Positions 1-8,897 are shown, counted from the first letter of the stretch. The stretch is 64,000 nt of DNA from Limnohabitans sp. Rim8 (GCF_945901735.1 NZ_CAMDLM010000003.1:85963-149962), one strand, 5' to 3'. The notes: generated from the sequence alone by a model not told the origin. Made by a program: numbers and translations.

Positions 1-73
1 CTTTGAGTCTGGCCAATGCCCTTCTCCAGTGAGTTGGCTTTTGACTTTCGCGCACAAATGGCGGGGATCAGCG

Positions 74-673
74 CTAATGCTTCCAGGCTTTGTGTCGCAA
101 GGCCTCGGTCACGCGGGTCGAGCGAGCGCCCGCCAGCACTTGGCATGTGGCGCCGGCTTGGAGAAAGCCGGGTTGTTCTACCGCCAGATAAAAACCACAA
201 CGCCCGCTTTGCACCATGTCTTTGGCGGCCAGGGCGTAATCCATGACGGCGTTGAACTTGCCGCAGGGCTCGCGCGGATGGGTGATGCGAAAAATGACAG
301 CACCAAAATCGAGACGGTCGCCGATGAACAGGTCTTGTTCGAGCAGGCCTTGCAAGCTCAGGTTTTCGCCCAAATAACCCGGAGCCAAGGTTTCTTCAAA
401 CATCGTCGCGCCCTGGGCCATCCGCTGTGCTTGCCACCACGGCAAGTGCTCTGACGGCAAGGCGTACACCGCTTTGCTCAGGCCACCATGCACCGACAAA
501 TCAGCCTGCGCGTCACCGGCCAAGCCCAGTACCGTGACCTCGATGGGGCCTGAGACGTTGGTTTTGCCAATCGCCGACACCAGCTTGCGCCTACCCACCA
601 TCAAGGGGCGCACTTGGCCGGTCTGGATGGCGCGCAGCGTGCCCGACAAACCGGGTCGCAAAGTCGGCTGCAT
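74..673 (-). CDS. MOSC domain protein (YiiM-like)
   Basis: This 199-residue protein looks like a stand-alone MOSC domain of the YiiM type. MOSC domains bind molybdenum cofactor or carry sulfur to it, and YiiM-type proteins reduce N-hydroxylated bases. The conserved MOSC cysteine is in PREPCGKF near residue 137, and an upstream GDAQADLSVHGG segment is also typical of the family. The ATG at 673 lies 7 bases after the pepP-like stop codon, so the two genes probably form a minus-strand operon. No molybdenum cofactor gene is visible nearby. The family call is good, but the substrate is not known. Confidence 0.85.
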   Translation of the reverse strand: MQPTLRPGLSGTLRAIQTGQVRPLMVGRRKLVSAIGKTNVSGPIEVTVLGLAGDAQADLSVHGGLSKAVYALPSEHLPWWQAQRMAQGATMFEETLAPGYLGENLSLQGLLEQDLFIGDRLDFGAVIFRITHPREPCGKFNAVMDYALAAKDMVQSGRCGFYLAVEQPGFLQAGATCQVLAGARSTRVTEALRHKAWKH

Positions 674-680
674 GGGCCTT

Positions 681-2069
681 TTAGCCGCGCATCAAGGCTT
701 CGATCTCGTCGGCCTTGACGGGCACGCCGCGCGTGATCAGCTCGCACCCCGTGGCGGTCACGATGGCATCGTCTTCGATGCGGATGCCGATGTGGTGGAA
801 GGGCTCGGGGACGCCCGGTGCTGGGCGCACATAAAGGCCGGGCTCGATGGTCAGGACCATGCCCGGCTGCAGGATTCGGCTGGGGCGGTCCTTGATCAAT
901 TCTCCACTCAACGGGTCTTTCCGCTCGCTGATCTGACCCACCTGCGAGGGCTCGACATAGCTGCCGCAGTCGTGCACGTCCATGCCCAGCCAGTGGCCGG
1001 TGCGGTGCATGTAAAACTGAAAATAGCTGCGGTTGGCGATCACGTCTTGCGCGTTGCCCACCTTGTTCTTGTCGAGCAAGCCCACATCGAGCAGGCCTTG
1101 CGCCAACACGGCCACGGTGGCCTCGTGCGGGTCCACAAAGCGGGCGCCGGCACGGGTGGCGACCACGGCCGCATCTTGCGAAGCCAGCACCAGGTCGTAC
1201 AAGGCGCGTTGCGGTCCGGTGAATTTTCCGTTGGCCGGAAAGGTGCGTGTGATGTCGCTGGCGTAGCCGTCCAGCTCACAACCCGCGTCGATCAGCACCA
1301 GATCGCCGTCTTTGATCAAAGCGGTGTCGGCGCGGTAGTGCAGCACGCAGGCATTGGCACCGCCTGCCACGATGGAGCCGTAAGCCGGGTATTGCGAGCC
1401 GCTTTGGCGGAACTCGTGCAGCAGCTCGGCGTCCAGGTGGTATTCGCGCACTTCTTGCCCGGCGCGCAACATGGCGGCGCTTCGCTGCATGGCACGAATG
1501 TGGGCGCGTGCGCTGATGGTGCTGGCGCGGCGCATGGTGTCTTGCTCGTGCGGGTCTTTGACCAGGCGCATCTCGTCGAGCAGGCTGCACAGGTCGCGCT
1601 GCTGCTCAGGGCACAAAGCGCCATAGCGCACCCGCGCACGCACCGATTGCAGCCAGCCACTCACCAGACTTTCCAGCCCGGTGTGGATGGCAAAGGGGTA
1701 CCAGACGGTGCTGCTATTTTCCAGCAACTTGGGCATTTGCGCGGCCAACTCGCCGATGGGCAAAGCCCGGTTCACGCCCAAAACGGCCGGCGCGGCTTCT
1801 GGCCCCAGGCGAATGCCGTCCCAGATCTCGCGCTCAAGGTCTTTGGCCTGGCAAAACAAGGTGCAGTCGCCTTCGGCCGTGATGACCAGCGTGGCATGCG
1901 GCTCGGTGAAACCCGTCAGGTAATAAAAGTAGCTGTCATGCCGGTACAGGTAATCGCTGTCGCGGTTGCGCTGGCGCTCGGGCGCGGTGGGGATGATGGC
2001 GATGCCGCCAGCGCCCAGTTGGGCGGCGAGACGGGCGCGGCGCTGTGTGCAGATGGTGTGAGAATTCAT
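681..2069 (-). CDS. pepP: Xaa-Pro aminopeptidase, M24 family
   Basis: This is a cytoplasmic metallopeptidase that removes an N-terminal residue preceding proline. The 462-residue length from the ATG at 2069 is close to the E. coli PepP length of about 440. The open frame continues upstream to 2258, but that part overlaps the next gene and lacks family-like sequence, so I chose MNSHTICTQ. Metal-ligand regions are visible: DAGCELDGYASDITRTFP, GHWLGMDVHDCG and LTIEPGLYV, followed by a late GIRIEDD. The N-terminal third is the usual creatinase-like domain (RDSDYLYRHDSYFYYLTGF). It is co-directional with the MOSC gene, 7 bases away. Confidence 0.92.
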   Translation of the reverse strand: MNSHTICTQRRARLAAQLGAGGIAIIPTAPERQRNRDSDYLYRHDSYFYYLTGFTEPHATLVITAEGDCTLFCQAKDLEREIWDGIRLGPEAAPAVLGVNRALPIGELAAQMPKLLENSSTVWYPFAIHTGLESLVSGWLQSVRARVRYGALCPEQQRDLCSLLDEMRLVKDPHEQDTMRRASTISARAHIRAMQRSAAMLRAGQEVREYHLDAELLHEFRQSGSQYPAYGSIVAGGANACVLHYRADTALIKDGDLVLIDAGCELDGYASDITRTFPANGKFTGPQRALYDLVLASQDAAVVATRAGARFVDPHEATVAVLAQGLLDVGLLDKNKVGNAQDVIANRSYFQFYMHRTGHWLGMDVHDCGSYVEPSQVGQISERKDPLSGELIKDRPSRILQPGMVLTIEPGLYVRPAPGVPEPFHHIGIRIEDDAIVTATGCELITRGVPVKADEIEALMRG

Positions 2070-2185
2070 CTTCACATTGTAGGAGAGCCTGTGCGCATGC
2101 AGGCGGCTAACCCTGAAGTTTTGACTCCGTCGCCAGCACGACCGATCCAGGGCTGGGTCAATCCGTTGACAAGGATAAGAATCGC

Positions 2186-2539
2186 TCAGACCGGAGTTGA
2201 CTTTTTGCAGCCCGCCTTGGTCATGGCGGTGTCCACGGCCTCCACTTCGCCCTTCCACTTGGCCACATCACCAGCATGGTCGCCGGAGAGCTTGCTAGCA
2301 GGCACTAAAACAAAAAACACGGTCGCCGCATCAATGTTGGCTTTGGTGTCTTGCATGGAAGAGAACTTTTGTAATTCAGCCCGGGCATTGGACATGTCCA
2401 TGTTCAACTGGGTGCAGTCACGGCCAGAGTACTTTTCGTGCGACACAAAAGATGCGGAAATGCTTTCAGGACGGGTAGCACAGGCCGCCAAAAGTGCGAT
2501 GGAAATGGCCATCGAGGCCAGTTTAAGTTGGGTTGTCAT
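2186..2539 (-). CDS. small predicted lipoprotein, unknown function
   Basis: This is a 117-residue protein with a short hydrophobic signal and a lipobox LLAAC, so the mature protein probably starts at Cys20 and is membrane-anchored. The mature part (about 98 residues) has two further cysteines, one in GRDCTQLNMDMSN and one near the C-terminus (AGCKK), which could form a disulfide. I do not recognise a functional family. It sits alone between pepP and the murU-like gene on the same strand. The upstream 60 bases are very AT-rich and overlap the 3' end of the murU-like gene, so any private promoter lies there. Confidence 0.75.
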   Translation of the reverse strand: MTTQLKLASMAISIALLAACATRPESISASFVSHEKYSGRDCTQLNMDMSNARAELQKFSSMQDTKANIDAATVFFVLVPASKLSGDHAGDVAKWKGEVEAVDTAMTKAGCKKSTPV

Positions 2540-2556
2540 TTTTAAGAGGTTTTAAA

Positions 2557-3369
2557 TTAATGAATACCAATTAATTTTTTAATTGGTAGTCTATTGTATC
2601 GATTTAAAAAAAACAGCCGTTGCGGGGTGCCCACATCGGTCCAGTCGCCTGCGTAAACCTCGCCCGTCACTTGCCCCTGGTCCATGGCCGCCCGCAACAA
2701 GGGGGCGAGCGCCAGCGCCACGCCCTCGGGGTTGCCTGTGGGCACCCCGCAGTCCGCGAAAAAGGCTTGTTTGTACAGCGCGATGGTGCTGAAGGTGTGG
2801 TCACGTCCCGCTGCGCCCGGGGGCAGGTTGAGCACTTGGCCTGAAGCCGACAGGCCGAAGTCGCCGCCCGGGTTGTGCATGGGGTTGGGCACCAGCCACA
2901 AGTGCGCTAGGGCAGCACTGGTGGCAAAGCGTTGCAGGGCCGGGTCGCTGAACACGAAATCGGGCGCAAACACGTCGCCGGCCACCACCCAGAACACCGT
3001 GTCCAAGCCAGGCATGGCCCGCACGATGCCACCGGCGGTCTCCAGTGCACGGCCAAAGTCCTGGCCTTCATGCGAATAACGGATGTGCACCTCGGGCAAG
3101 CCGGCCCAGTGAACCCGTTCACCGAAATGTGCCGGGATTTGCTCGCCCAGCCAGGCGGTGTTGACCAGCTGACGCACAAAGCCGCCACGGGCCAGGGCCT
3201 GCATGGGCCACTGCATGAGCGGCTGGCCGCGCACGCGCAGCAAGGGTTTGGGGGTGCTGTCGGTCAAAGGCCGCATGCGCTCTCCGCGTCCGGCAGCAAG
3301 GACCATGGCTTGGGCTGGATGTGCAGGGCTGATCGGGGTGTGCGAAGGGTGAGCAAATGAAGGCAACAT
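2557..3369 (-). CDS. murU: nucleotidyltransferase family protein, MurU-like
   Basis: The protein resembles N-acetylmuramate-1-phosphate uridylyltransferase, which makes UDP-MurNAc in peptidoglycan recycling. Visible features are the nucleotide-binding LAAGRGERMRPLT, the KPLL motif, ETAGGIVRAMP and the C-terminal DWTDVGTPQRL. The start is uncertain: ATG 3369 gives 270 residues, ATG 3306 starts exactly at the nucleotide-binding strand, and neither has a clear ribosome site. The open frame reaches 3531 but would overlap the divergent Rieske gene. The last 20 or so residues after GTPQRL are coded by very AT-rich DNA unlike the rest of the gene. The SrkA-like kinase elsewhere in the window is not the usual AmgK partner. 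Confidence 0.75.
   Translation of the reverse strand: MLPSFAHPSHTPISPAHPAQAMVLAAGRGERMRPLTDSTPKPLLRVRGQPLMQWPMQALARGGFVRQLVNTAWLGEQIPAHFGERVHWAGLPEVHIRYSHEGQDFGRALETAGGIVRAMPGLDTVFWVVAGDVFAPDFVFSDPALQRFATSAALAHLWLVPNPMHNPGGDFGLSASGQVLNLPPGAAGRDHTFSTIALYKQAFFADCGVPTGNPEGVALALAPLLRAAMDQGQVTGEVYAGDWTDVGTPQRLFFLNRYNRLPIKKLIGIH
2567..2586. repeat. AT-rich perfect inverted repeat inside the murU-like 3' end
   Basis: CCAATTAA and TTAATTGG face each other across a 4-base loop of T. The repeat lies within the last codons of the murU-like gene and about 30 bases upstream of the lipoprotein start. It has no GC core, so it would make a weak terminator. It could equally be a regulator site for the lipoprotein gene. 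Confidence 0.5.
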
Positions 3370-3492
3370 GCCCAGATGTTGCCACGGTTGAAGGCGCTCA
3401 CGGGACAGCCCAAGCCAAATTCCGTGCCCTAAACTTCGGCGTGCAGGCCGTTCGCAGCGTACGAGCCAGGCCGCCCCCAGGAGACTGACCCC

Positions 3493-4581
3493 ATGACACG
3501 CCCCCCCATCAGCGTCATCACCGCCGCACAAAACGCCTCACAGCGCCTGGCTGATCGCCACACCCCTTTTGTCATGAACGACTGGTACGTGGCCGCCTTT
3601 GGTGAGGAAATCAAAGACCAACTGCTGGCCCGCACGCTGCTGGGCCGCCGTTTGGTGTTTTACCGCGCCAGCGACTGCCGCGTGGTGGCGCTGGAAGACC
3701 GCTGCCCGCACCGCTCCATGCCGCTGTCGGCGGGCACGCTGGATCAAGACACCATCGTCTGCGGCTACCACGGTCTGCGCTTCAATACCGAGGGCGATTG
3801 CATCGAGGTGCCTTCCCAGTCAAGCTGCCCCACCCACATGGGCATCCGGGCCTACCGCACCATTCAGCGCGGCGCGGTGGTCTGGATCTGGATGGGTGAG
3901 GCTGAGCAGGCTGACTTGTCCAAACTGCCGCCGCAAGACTGGATGTCAGACGCCCAGTGGGAGCGCTCGCAGGGCTATTTGAGTCTGCAAGCCAACTACG
4001 TGCGCTTGCATGAAAACCTGCTGGATTTGACGCATCTGAGCTTTTTGCACGCCAAAAGTTTTGGCACGCCCGATTACGCCAAAGCCGCTTTTGAGACCGA
4101 AATTGGAGATGGCCAATTTGCCTTGCTGCGCAACGTGGTGCCGACCACGCTGCCGCCTGTGTGGGGTGTGCCCACCGGCCTGACGGGTCAGGGCCAGGCG
4201 GCCCGCATCGTGCGCTCCGAGTTTCGCAGTCTGGGCCTGCACGAGGTGTCGGTGCTGTTTTACGACTGCCATCTGCCCGAGGCGCAGCGGCCGCAGTTTC
4301 GCATCCGCACCGCGCACATGCCCACGCCGGCGACCGCCACCAGCACGCACTATTTCATCGTGCACGGGCGAGACTTTGCGCTGAACGATCCAGGCACCAC
4401 CCGCTTCATGCACGATCAGCTGTTTGTGGCTTTTCAGGAAGATGTGGACGGCCTGGCGCTGCAAGAGCTTGCCTTGGCCAGCACACCCGCTGAAGACTTG
4501 TACGAGTTTTCGGTGGCAGCCGACGCCCCTGCGGTGGCCATGCGCCGCTACGTGCTGGCGCGCCAGCAAAAAGAAGCCTAG
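3493..4581 (+). CDS. Rieske non-heme iron oxygenase, VanA-like alpha subunit
   Basis: This is a terminal oxygenase component of an aromatic ring-hydroxylating or O-demethylating system (vanillate demethylase VanA class). The Rieske [2Fe-2S] motif is CPHR with CGYHGL about 20 residues later. The mononuclear iron site is in NLLDLTHLSFLHAKSFG. The length of 362 is typical. The start at 3493 has AGGAG about 10 bases upstream. It carries roughly 25 residues ahead of the usual N-terminal MNDWYVAAF, so ATG 3574 is an alternative. No ferredoxin or reductase gene is adjacent, so the redox partner must be elsewhere. The substrate is unknown. Confidence 0.88.
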   Translation: MTRPPISVITAAQNASQRLADRHTPFVMNDWYVAAFGEEIKDQLLARTLLGRRLVFYRASDCRVVALEDRCPHRSMPLSAGTLDQDTIVCGYHGLRFNTEGDCIEVPSQSSCPTHMGIRAYRTIQRGAVVWIWMGEAEQADLSKLPPQDWMSDAQWERSQGYLSLQANYVRLHENLLDLTHLSFLHAKSFGTPDYAKAAFETEIGDGQFALLRNVVPTTLPPVWGVPTGLTGQGQAARIVRSEFRSLGLHEVSVLFYDCHLPEAQRPQFRIRTAHMPTPATATSTHYFIVHGRDFALNDPGTTRFMHDQLFVAFQEDVDGLALQELALASTPAEDLYEFSVAADAPAVAMRRYVLARQQKEA

Positions 4582-4600
4582 GCCTGAACAGACGCCGGTT

Positions 4601-5479
4601 TCAGGCGTGAGCGCTTGAGTTGAGTGCGCCCATGGCCTCGCCCATCACGATGGGGCGGGTCGGTGTCCAGTCGGGGTTGAACTGAATCACGCCCTGCGGG
4701 AACAGCATCACCACCGTGGAGCCAAGCAAAAAGCGACCCATCTCTTCGCCTTGCGCCAGGGTGATGCTGCCCATCTCGTAGGTCCATTCGCGCACGGTGC
4801 CTGGGCGCGGCGGGTTGACCACGCCGTGCCACACAGTGGCCATGCTGCCCACGATGGTCGCCCCCACCAGCACCACCACAAAGGGGCCGTGCTCGCCCTC
4901 AAACACGCACACCACCCGCTCGTTTCGGGCAAACAGCCCGGGCACGCCGCGTGCGGTGGTGGGGTTGACCGAGAACAAATCGCCCGGCACGTAAACCATG
5001 CGCGTCAGACGCCCTGCGCAAGGCATGTGGATGCGGTGGTAGTCGCGCGGGCTGAGGTAAAGGGTGGCAAATTCGCCGTTCTCAAATTGCGCCGCCAGCG
5101 CCGCATCGCCGCCCACCAGGGCGCGGGTGCTGTAGCCGTGGCCCTTGGCCTGAAACACCTGGTCACCCACCACTGGGCCGCACTGGCTGATGGCCCCGTC
5201 GACTGGGGAAACAAATGCCGCCGACGCCAAAGGCCGGGCATCGCCCCGCAGTGGGCGGGTGAAAAATGCGTTGAAGCTCTTGTAGCTGGCCGTGTCCGGA
5301 TTGGCAGCCTCCATCATGTTCACGTTGTAGCGCTGCACAAACCAGTTGACGATGCCGGTGGTCACGCCGCCCCATTGGCTGCCCGCGACCCAGCCTGCAA
5401 AGGCGGTCAGGGCTTGTTTGGGGATCAGGTACTGCGGCAGGACGGCCAGGCGGTCCGAAAAAGAAGGGGTGCTTGACAT
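4601..5479 (-). CDS. psd: phosphatidylserine decarboxylase proenzyme
   Basis: This is an inner-membrane enzyme that makes phosphatidylethanolamine from phosphatidylserine. It matches the E. coli family throughout: LPQYLIPKQALTAFAGW at the N-terminus, SPVDGAISQCG, YLSPRDYHRIHMPC and VPGDLFSVNPTTARG. The LGST self-cleavage motif near the C-terminus makes the pyruvoyl group at its serine. I chose ATG 5479 (MSSTPSFSDRL, 292 residues) because it matches the family start, although the frame stays open to 5536. The gene converges on the Rieske gene with a 19-base gap and diverges from the ABC exporter operon. Confidence 0.95.
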   Translation of the reverse strand: MSSTPSFSDRLAVLPQYLIPKQALTAFAGWVAGSQWGGVTTGIVNWFVQRYNVNMMEAANPDTASYKSFNAFFTRPLRGDARPLASAAFVSPVDGAISQCGPVVGDQVFQAKGHGYSTRALVGGDAALAAQFENGEFATLYLSPRDYHRIHMPCAGRLTRMVYVPGDLFSVNPTTARGVPGLFARNERVVCVFEGEHGPFVVVLVGATIVGSMATVWHGVVNPPRPGTVREWTYEMGSITLAQGEEMGRFLLGSTVVMLFPQGVIQFNPDWTPTRPIVMGEAMGALNSSAHA

Positions 5480-5573
5480 GAAGGGGTCGCAGGCGCGGTA
5501 CAAAAAGAAGCTCATGATTTTATCGGTCACCCGCAAACCTGCTCAGGCATGCCGCCACGGGCACAATCCCGCC

Positions 5574-6503
5574 ATGAACAACCCCTTGCTTTCGGTCGAA
5601 CACTTGGTCAAGCGCTACGGCGAAGCCACCGTGGTCAATGACCTGTCTTTCCACATCCAGCCCGGCGAATGCCTGGGCGTGATCGGCCCCAACGGCGCGG
5701 GCAAAACCACCACGCTGCGCATGTGCTTGGGTTTGTCTGAGCCGAGCGGCGGTGAGATCCGCTACTTCGATGGTCTGCAAATGCCGGGTGATGCCCTTGC
5801 CATCAAAGCCCGCCTGGGCGTTGTGGCGCAATCCGACACGCTGGATCCGGACTTCACGTCAGAAGAAAACCTGCTGGTGTTTGGTCGGTACTTCGGCATA
5901 CCCGACGCCGTGATCCGCGAACGCATTCCGCAACTGCTGGAGTTTGGTGCGCTCAGCCACAAGGCCAAAGCCAAACCGGGCGAGTTGTCGGGCGGCATGA
6001 AACGGCGATTGAGCCTGTCGCGCGCGCTCATCAACCAGCCGCAACTGCTGATGCTGGACGAGCCCACCACGGGTCTGGACCCGCAGGCGCGCCACCTGAT
6101 GTGGGAGCGGCTGCAGCTGCTGCTGCAAGAAGGTAAATCTATTTTGCTCACCACCCACTTCATGGACGAGGCTGAGCGCCTGTGCTCGCGCCTTTTGGTG
6201 CTGGACCAAGGCCGAAAGATCGCCGAGGGCAAGCCGCGTGACCTGATCGCCGAGCACCTGGAGCCCGAGGTGGTGGAAGTGTTTGGGCAAGGCGCGGTGG
6301 CGCTGGGGCAAGAAGCGGGCTTGAAAGCCCTGGCGGGTCGGGTCGAGGTGAGTGGTGAGACCGTTTTCTTCTACACCCAGGACAGCCGCGCACTCATGCA
6401 CGCGCTGGAGGCGTGGCCCGCCATGCGCACCTTGCACCGCCCTTCTAATTTGGAAGACCTGTTTTTGAAGTTGACCGGACGCCAGATTCGGGAAGAAGGC
6501 TAA
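5574..6503 (+). CDS. ABC-2 type exporter ATP-binding protein (NodI/DrrA-like)
   Basis: This is the ATPase of a two-gene exporter. From ATG 5574 it has 309 residues, with Walker A GPNGAGKTTT, signature LSGGMKRR, Walker B LLMLDEPTTGLD and a switch histidine in LLTTHF. The C-terminal about 90 residues are the DrrA/NodI-type extension. The frame is open upstream across psd, but only the ATG at 5574 precedes the conserved LLSVEHLVKRYG. The permease gene starts three bases after its stop. NodI/NodJ in rhizobia export lipo-oligosaccharides. In betaproteobacteria the substrate of such pairs is usually unknown, and nothing here identifies it. Confidence 0.9.
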   Translation: MNNPLLSVEHLVKRYGEATVVNDLSFHIQPGECLGVIGPNGAGKTTTLRMCLGLSEPSGGEIRYFDGLQMPGDALAIKARLGVVAQSDTLDPDFTSEENLLVFGRYFGIPDAVIRERIPQLLEFGALSHKAKAKPGELSGGMKRRLSLSRALINQPQLLMLDEPTTGLDPQARHLMWERLQLLLQEGKSILLTTHFMDEAERLCSRLLVLDQGRKIAEGKPRDLIAEHLEPEVVEVFGQGAVALGQEAGLKALAGRVEVSGETVFFYTQDSRALMHALEAWPAMRTLHRPSNLEDLFLKLTGRQIREEG

Positions 6504-6506
6504 ACC

Positions 6507-7313
6507 ATGAGTCAAATCCAAAACAACATCTGGGCCGCGCCCCGCCTGTCCATGCGCTGGTGGCCTGTGTTCCAGCGCAACTGGCTGGTCTGGAAAAAGC
6601 TCGCCATCCCCAGTCTGGTGGGCAACATCGCCGAACCCCTCATGTGGCTGGTGGCTTTTGGTTACGGCATGGGCGCGCTCATCGGGCAGGTCGAGATGGG
6701 CGGCGAAAAAGTGCCCTACATCCTGTTTCTGGCCAGCGGCAGCATCTGCATGAGCGCCATGAACGCCGCCACGTTTGAGGCCTTGTATTCGGCGTTCTCG
6801 CGCATGCACGTACAAAAAACCTGGGACGGCATCATGAACGCCCCGGTGCGGTTGGACGACGTGGTGTTGGCTGAAATGCTCTGGGCCGCATTCAAGGCGC
6901 TGTTCAGCGTTACGGCCATTCTGTTGGTGATGCTGGTGCTGGACATCAGCCACAGCTGGAAGCTGCTGGTCGCTTGGCCTGTGCTGCTGGGCGTGGGCAT
7001 CACCTTCAGCTGCATGGCGCTCATCTTCAACGCGTTGGCCAAGGGATACGACTTTTTTACCTACTACTTCACCCTGTTCCTCACGCCCATGATGTTCCTC
7101 TCGGGCATCTTTTTCCCGCGTGAGCAACTGCCCGCCTTTGTGCGCGTGATCGCCGACTGGCTGCCGCTGTCGGTGGCGGTGGATTTGGTGCGCCCGATGT
7201 TCTTGGACCGCTGGCCCGACGAGCCCGTGCGCCTGGTGTTGGTGCTGGCGGGATTTGCGGGGGTGTCGTTTTGGATTGCGTTGGCCTTGACGCGCAAGCG
7301 TTTTCGCAGTTGA
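6507..7313 (+). CDS. ABC-2 type exporter permease (NodJ-like)
   Basis: This is a 268-residue integral membrane protein with about six hydrophobic segments, partner of the preceding ATPase. NodJ-family features include MWLVAFGYGMGALIG and the late YYFTLFLTPMMFLSGIFFPREQLP, where the membrane-embedded FLSGIFFP turn is typical of ABC-2 permeases. The start is three bases after the ATPase stop codon, so the pair is certainly co-transcribed. The following 290 bases are AT-rich and start a new transcription unit. Confidence 0.9.
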   Translation: MSQIQNNIWAAPRLSMRWWPVFQRNWLVWKKLAIPSLVGNIAEPLMWLVAFGYGMGALIGQVEMGGEKVPYILFLASGSICMSAMNAATFEALYSAFSRMHVQKTWDGIMNAPVRLDDVVLAEMLWAAFKALFSVTAILLVMLVLDISHSWKLLVAWPVLLGVGITFSCMALIFNALAKGYDFFTYYFTLFLTPMMFLSGIFFPREQLPAFVRVIADWLPLSVAVDLVRPMFLDRWPDEPVRLVLVLAGFAGVSFWIALALTRKRFRS

Positions 7314-7509
7314 CGCTTGGCCGGCAGAGATGACAAAAACACTGGAAAAATGTGGACCGTGTTGCATGAGCGACAAGGGATCGCTGTTTCCGAAAAGAGC
7401 TTCTGAAAAATGGGAATTTAATTTTTTTCAAAAAATGGGGGAATTTTTTTCAGGTTTGAGTTTTGTTTTTCCGTGAGAAATGCGGGTTATCACCAGTATT
7501 TTTGAGTTT

Positions 7510-7560
7510 TTGATGACATAAATTAGCATTTGATAATTCTTTTGTAATAGTTTTATCAAA
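7510..7560 (+). promoter_or_regulatory. likely promoter and overlapping inverted repeat ahead of the PQQ-family dehydrogenase
   Basis: A candidate sigma-70 promoter is TTGATG (7510-7515), 16 bases, GATAAT (7532-7537). It is followed by a perfect inverted repeat TTTGATAA (7529-7536), 16 bases, TTATCAAA (7553-7560). The left arm covers the -10 element, so a protein bound to the repeat would block or shift RNA polymerase. The 292-base gap 7314-7605 is strikingly AT-rich against its GC-rich surroundings and holds no gene. The -35 and -10 calls are by eye. Confidence 0.5.
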
Positions 7561-7605
7561 CGACGACAAGCCATCAACTTAACAGATCAACAACGGGAGA
7601 TGACG

Positions 7606-8883
7606 ATGAAATTGAACCGACTCAGTGCTGCTTTGCTTGCAGCCGCGCTGGCCACTGGGGTGCATGCCCAGCCTGGCAAAGACAACCTCAACACGATGAA
7701 GCAGATGAAGGTCGCCACGACCGATCTGAACATCCCCGTGGTGCCGCAAACCGGCCGCAATGCCGACGCCATTCGCAACAACCTGAAAAAAATCAAGATG
7801 CCCGATGGCTTCAAGATCGAGTTGTTTGCCGTGGTGCCCGATGCGCGCCACATGGCGATTGCCCCCTCCACCAACATGCTGTTCGTGGGCACACGCAAAA
7901 CCACCGTCTGGGCGGTGACCGACCGCAACAGCGACGGCATTGCCGACGAGGTGAAGTCGTTTGCGCCCTCGCTCAACTTCAAGGTGCCCAATGGCGTGTG
8001 CTGGACCAAGGATGGTTTCCTGGTCGTGGCCGAGCACAACCGCGTGCTGAACTTCCCAGCCGCTGAATTCTTCTATGAAGGCCCAGATGTCGCGGTGATC
8101 GAGGTGGTGCCCCAAGGCAAACTGATCCCGACCGAGCACGAGTCGTACAACCACGGTGCGCGCACTTGCCGCGTAGGTCCTGACGGCAAGCTTTACGTCA
8201 CGCTGGGCCAACCTTTCAACGTGCAGCCGCGTGACAAGGTCGATGAATTCAACCGCCTGGGCATTGGTGGCATCGTGCGCATGGACCCCTTTGACGGCAG
8301 TGGCCGCGAGGTCTACAGCATCGGCATGCGCAACTCGGTGGGCCAAGACTTCAACCCCAAAGACGGCAGCCTGTGGTGGACCGACAACCAAACCGACGGT
8401 TTGGGCAATGAAGTGCCGCCGGGTGAGTTGAACCGCTCTACCAAAAAGGGCGAGCACTTTGGCTACCCCTACTGGAACGGCAAATTCAAAGTGGCTGGCA
8501 CATCGGCCGCGCCAGATTTGAAGGACATGAAAGAGCCCGCCAACGCGGTGTTCCCTCAGGTGGAGTTTCCGGCCCACCAGGCACAGTTGGGCATGACTTT
8601 CTACACCGGCAACAAGTTCCCCGCCAAATACCGTGGTGGCATCTTTGTGGCCTCACATGGTTCGTGGAACCGCAGCCCTGCCAGCGGCGCGCTCATCAAC
8701 TTCGTTTCGCTCAAAGCCGATGGCACGGCCGACAAGTCCGAGGTGTTTGCCGAAGGCTGGTTGAGCCCTGAAACCGGTACTTACATCGGTCGCCCGGTGG
8801 ATGTGGCGGTCATGAAAGACGGCTCCATGCTGATCTCGGACGACTTTGTGGGTGCGATTTACCGCGTGACTTACGGCAACTGA
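7606..8883 (+). CDS. PQQ-dependent sugar (sorbosone-type) dehydrogenase, periplasmic
   Basis: This 425-residue protein has a clean signal peptide (RLSAALLAAALATGVHA, then Q). It belongs to the six-bladed propeller glucose/sorbosone dehydrogenase family, whose members oxidise sugars or alcohols with pyrroloquinoline quinone. Family landmarks are a HMAIAP strand, GVCWTKDG, YNHGARTCRVGPDGKLYVTLG and a late FVASHGSWNR. GGGAG lies 6 bases before ATG 7606, so this start is preferred over ATG 7600. A transcription terminator, a cytochrome c gene and a PqqU-like receptor follow. No cofactor synthesis genes are present in the window. The exact substrate cannot be read from sequence. Confidence 0.82.
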   Translation: MKLNRLSAALLAAALATGVHAQPGKDNLNTMKQMKVATTDLNIPVVPQTGRNADAIRNNLKKIKMPDGFKIELFAVVPDARHMAIAPSTNMLFVGTRKTTVWAVTDRNSDGIADEVKSFAPSLNFKVPNGVCWTKDGFLVVAEHNRVLNFPAAEFFYEGPDVAVIEVVPQGKLIPTEHESYNHGARTCRVGPDGKLYVTLGQPFNVQPRDKVDEFNRLGIGGIVRMDPFDGSGREVYSIGMRNSVGQDFNPKDGSLWWTDNQTDGLGNEVPPGELNRSTKKGEHFGYPYWNGKFKVAGTSAAPDLKDMKEPANAVFPQVEFPAHQAQLGMTFYTGNKFPAKYRGGIFVASHGSWNRSPASGALINFVSLKADGTADKSEVFAEGWLSPETGTYIGRPVDVAVMKDGSMLISDDFVGAIYRVTYGN

Positions 8884-8897
8884 TGCCTTGATCGATG

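Noticed and set aside
474..2555. A 693-codon open frame on the plus strand opposite the pepP-like and lipoprotein genes
   Set aside because: It is a low-complexity antisense frame over clear minus-strand genes, as is common in GC-rich DNA, and has no family-like features.
5859..7376. A 505-codon open frame opposite the ABC exporter genes
   Set aside because: It is rich in His, Gln and Arg, which is typical of the antisense of GC-rich coding DNA. Two convincing genes lie on the other strand.
7529..7560. An FNR site (TTGAT...ATCAA)
   Set aside because: The half-sites are 20 bases apart instead of 4.
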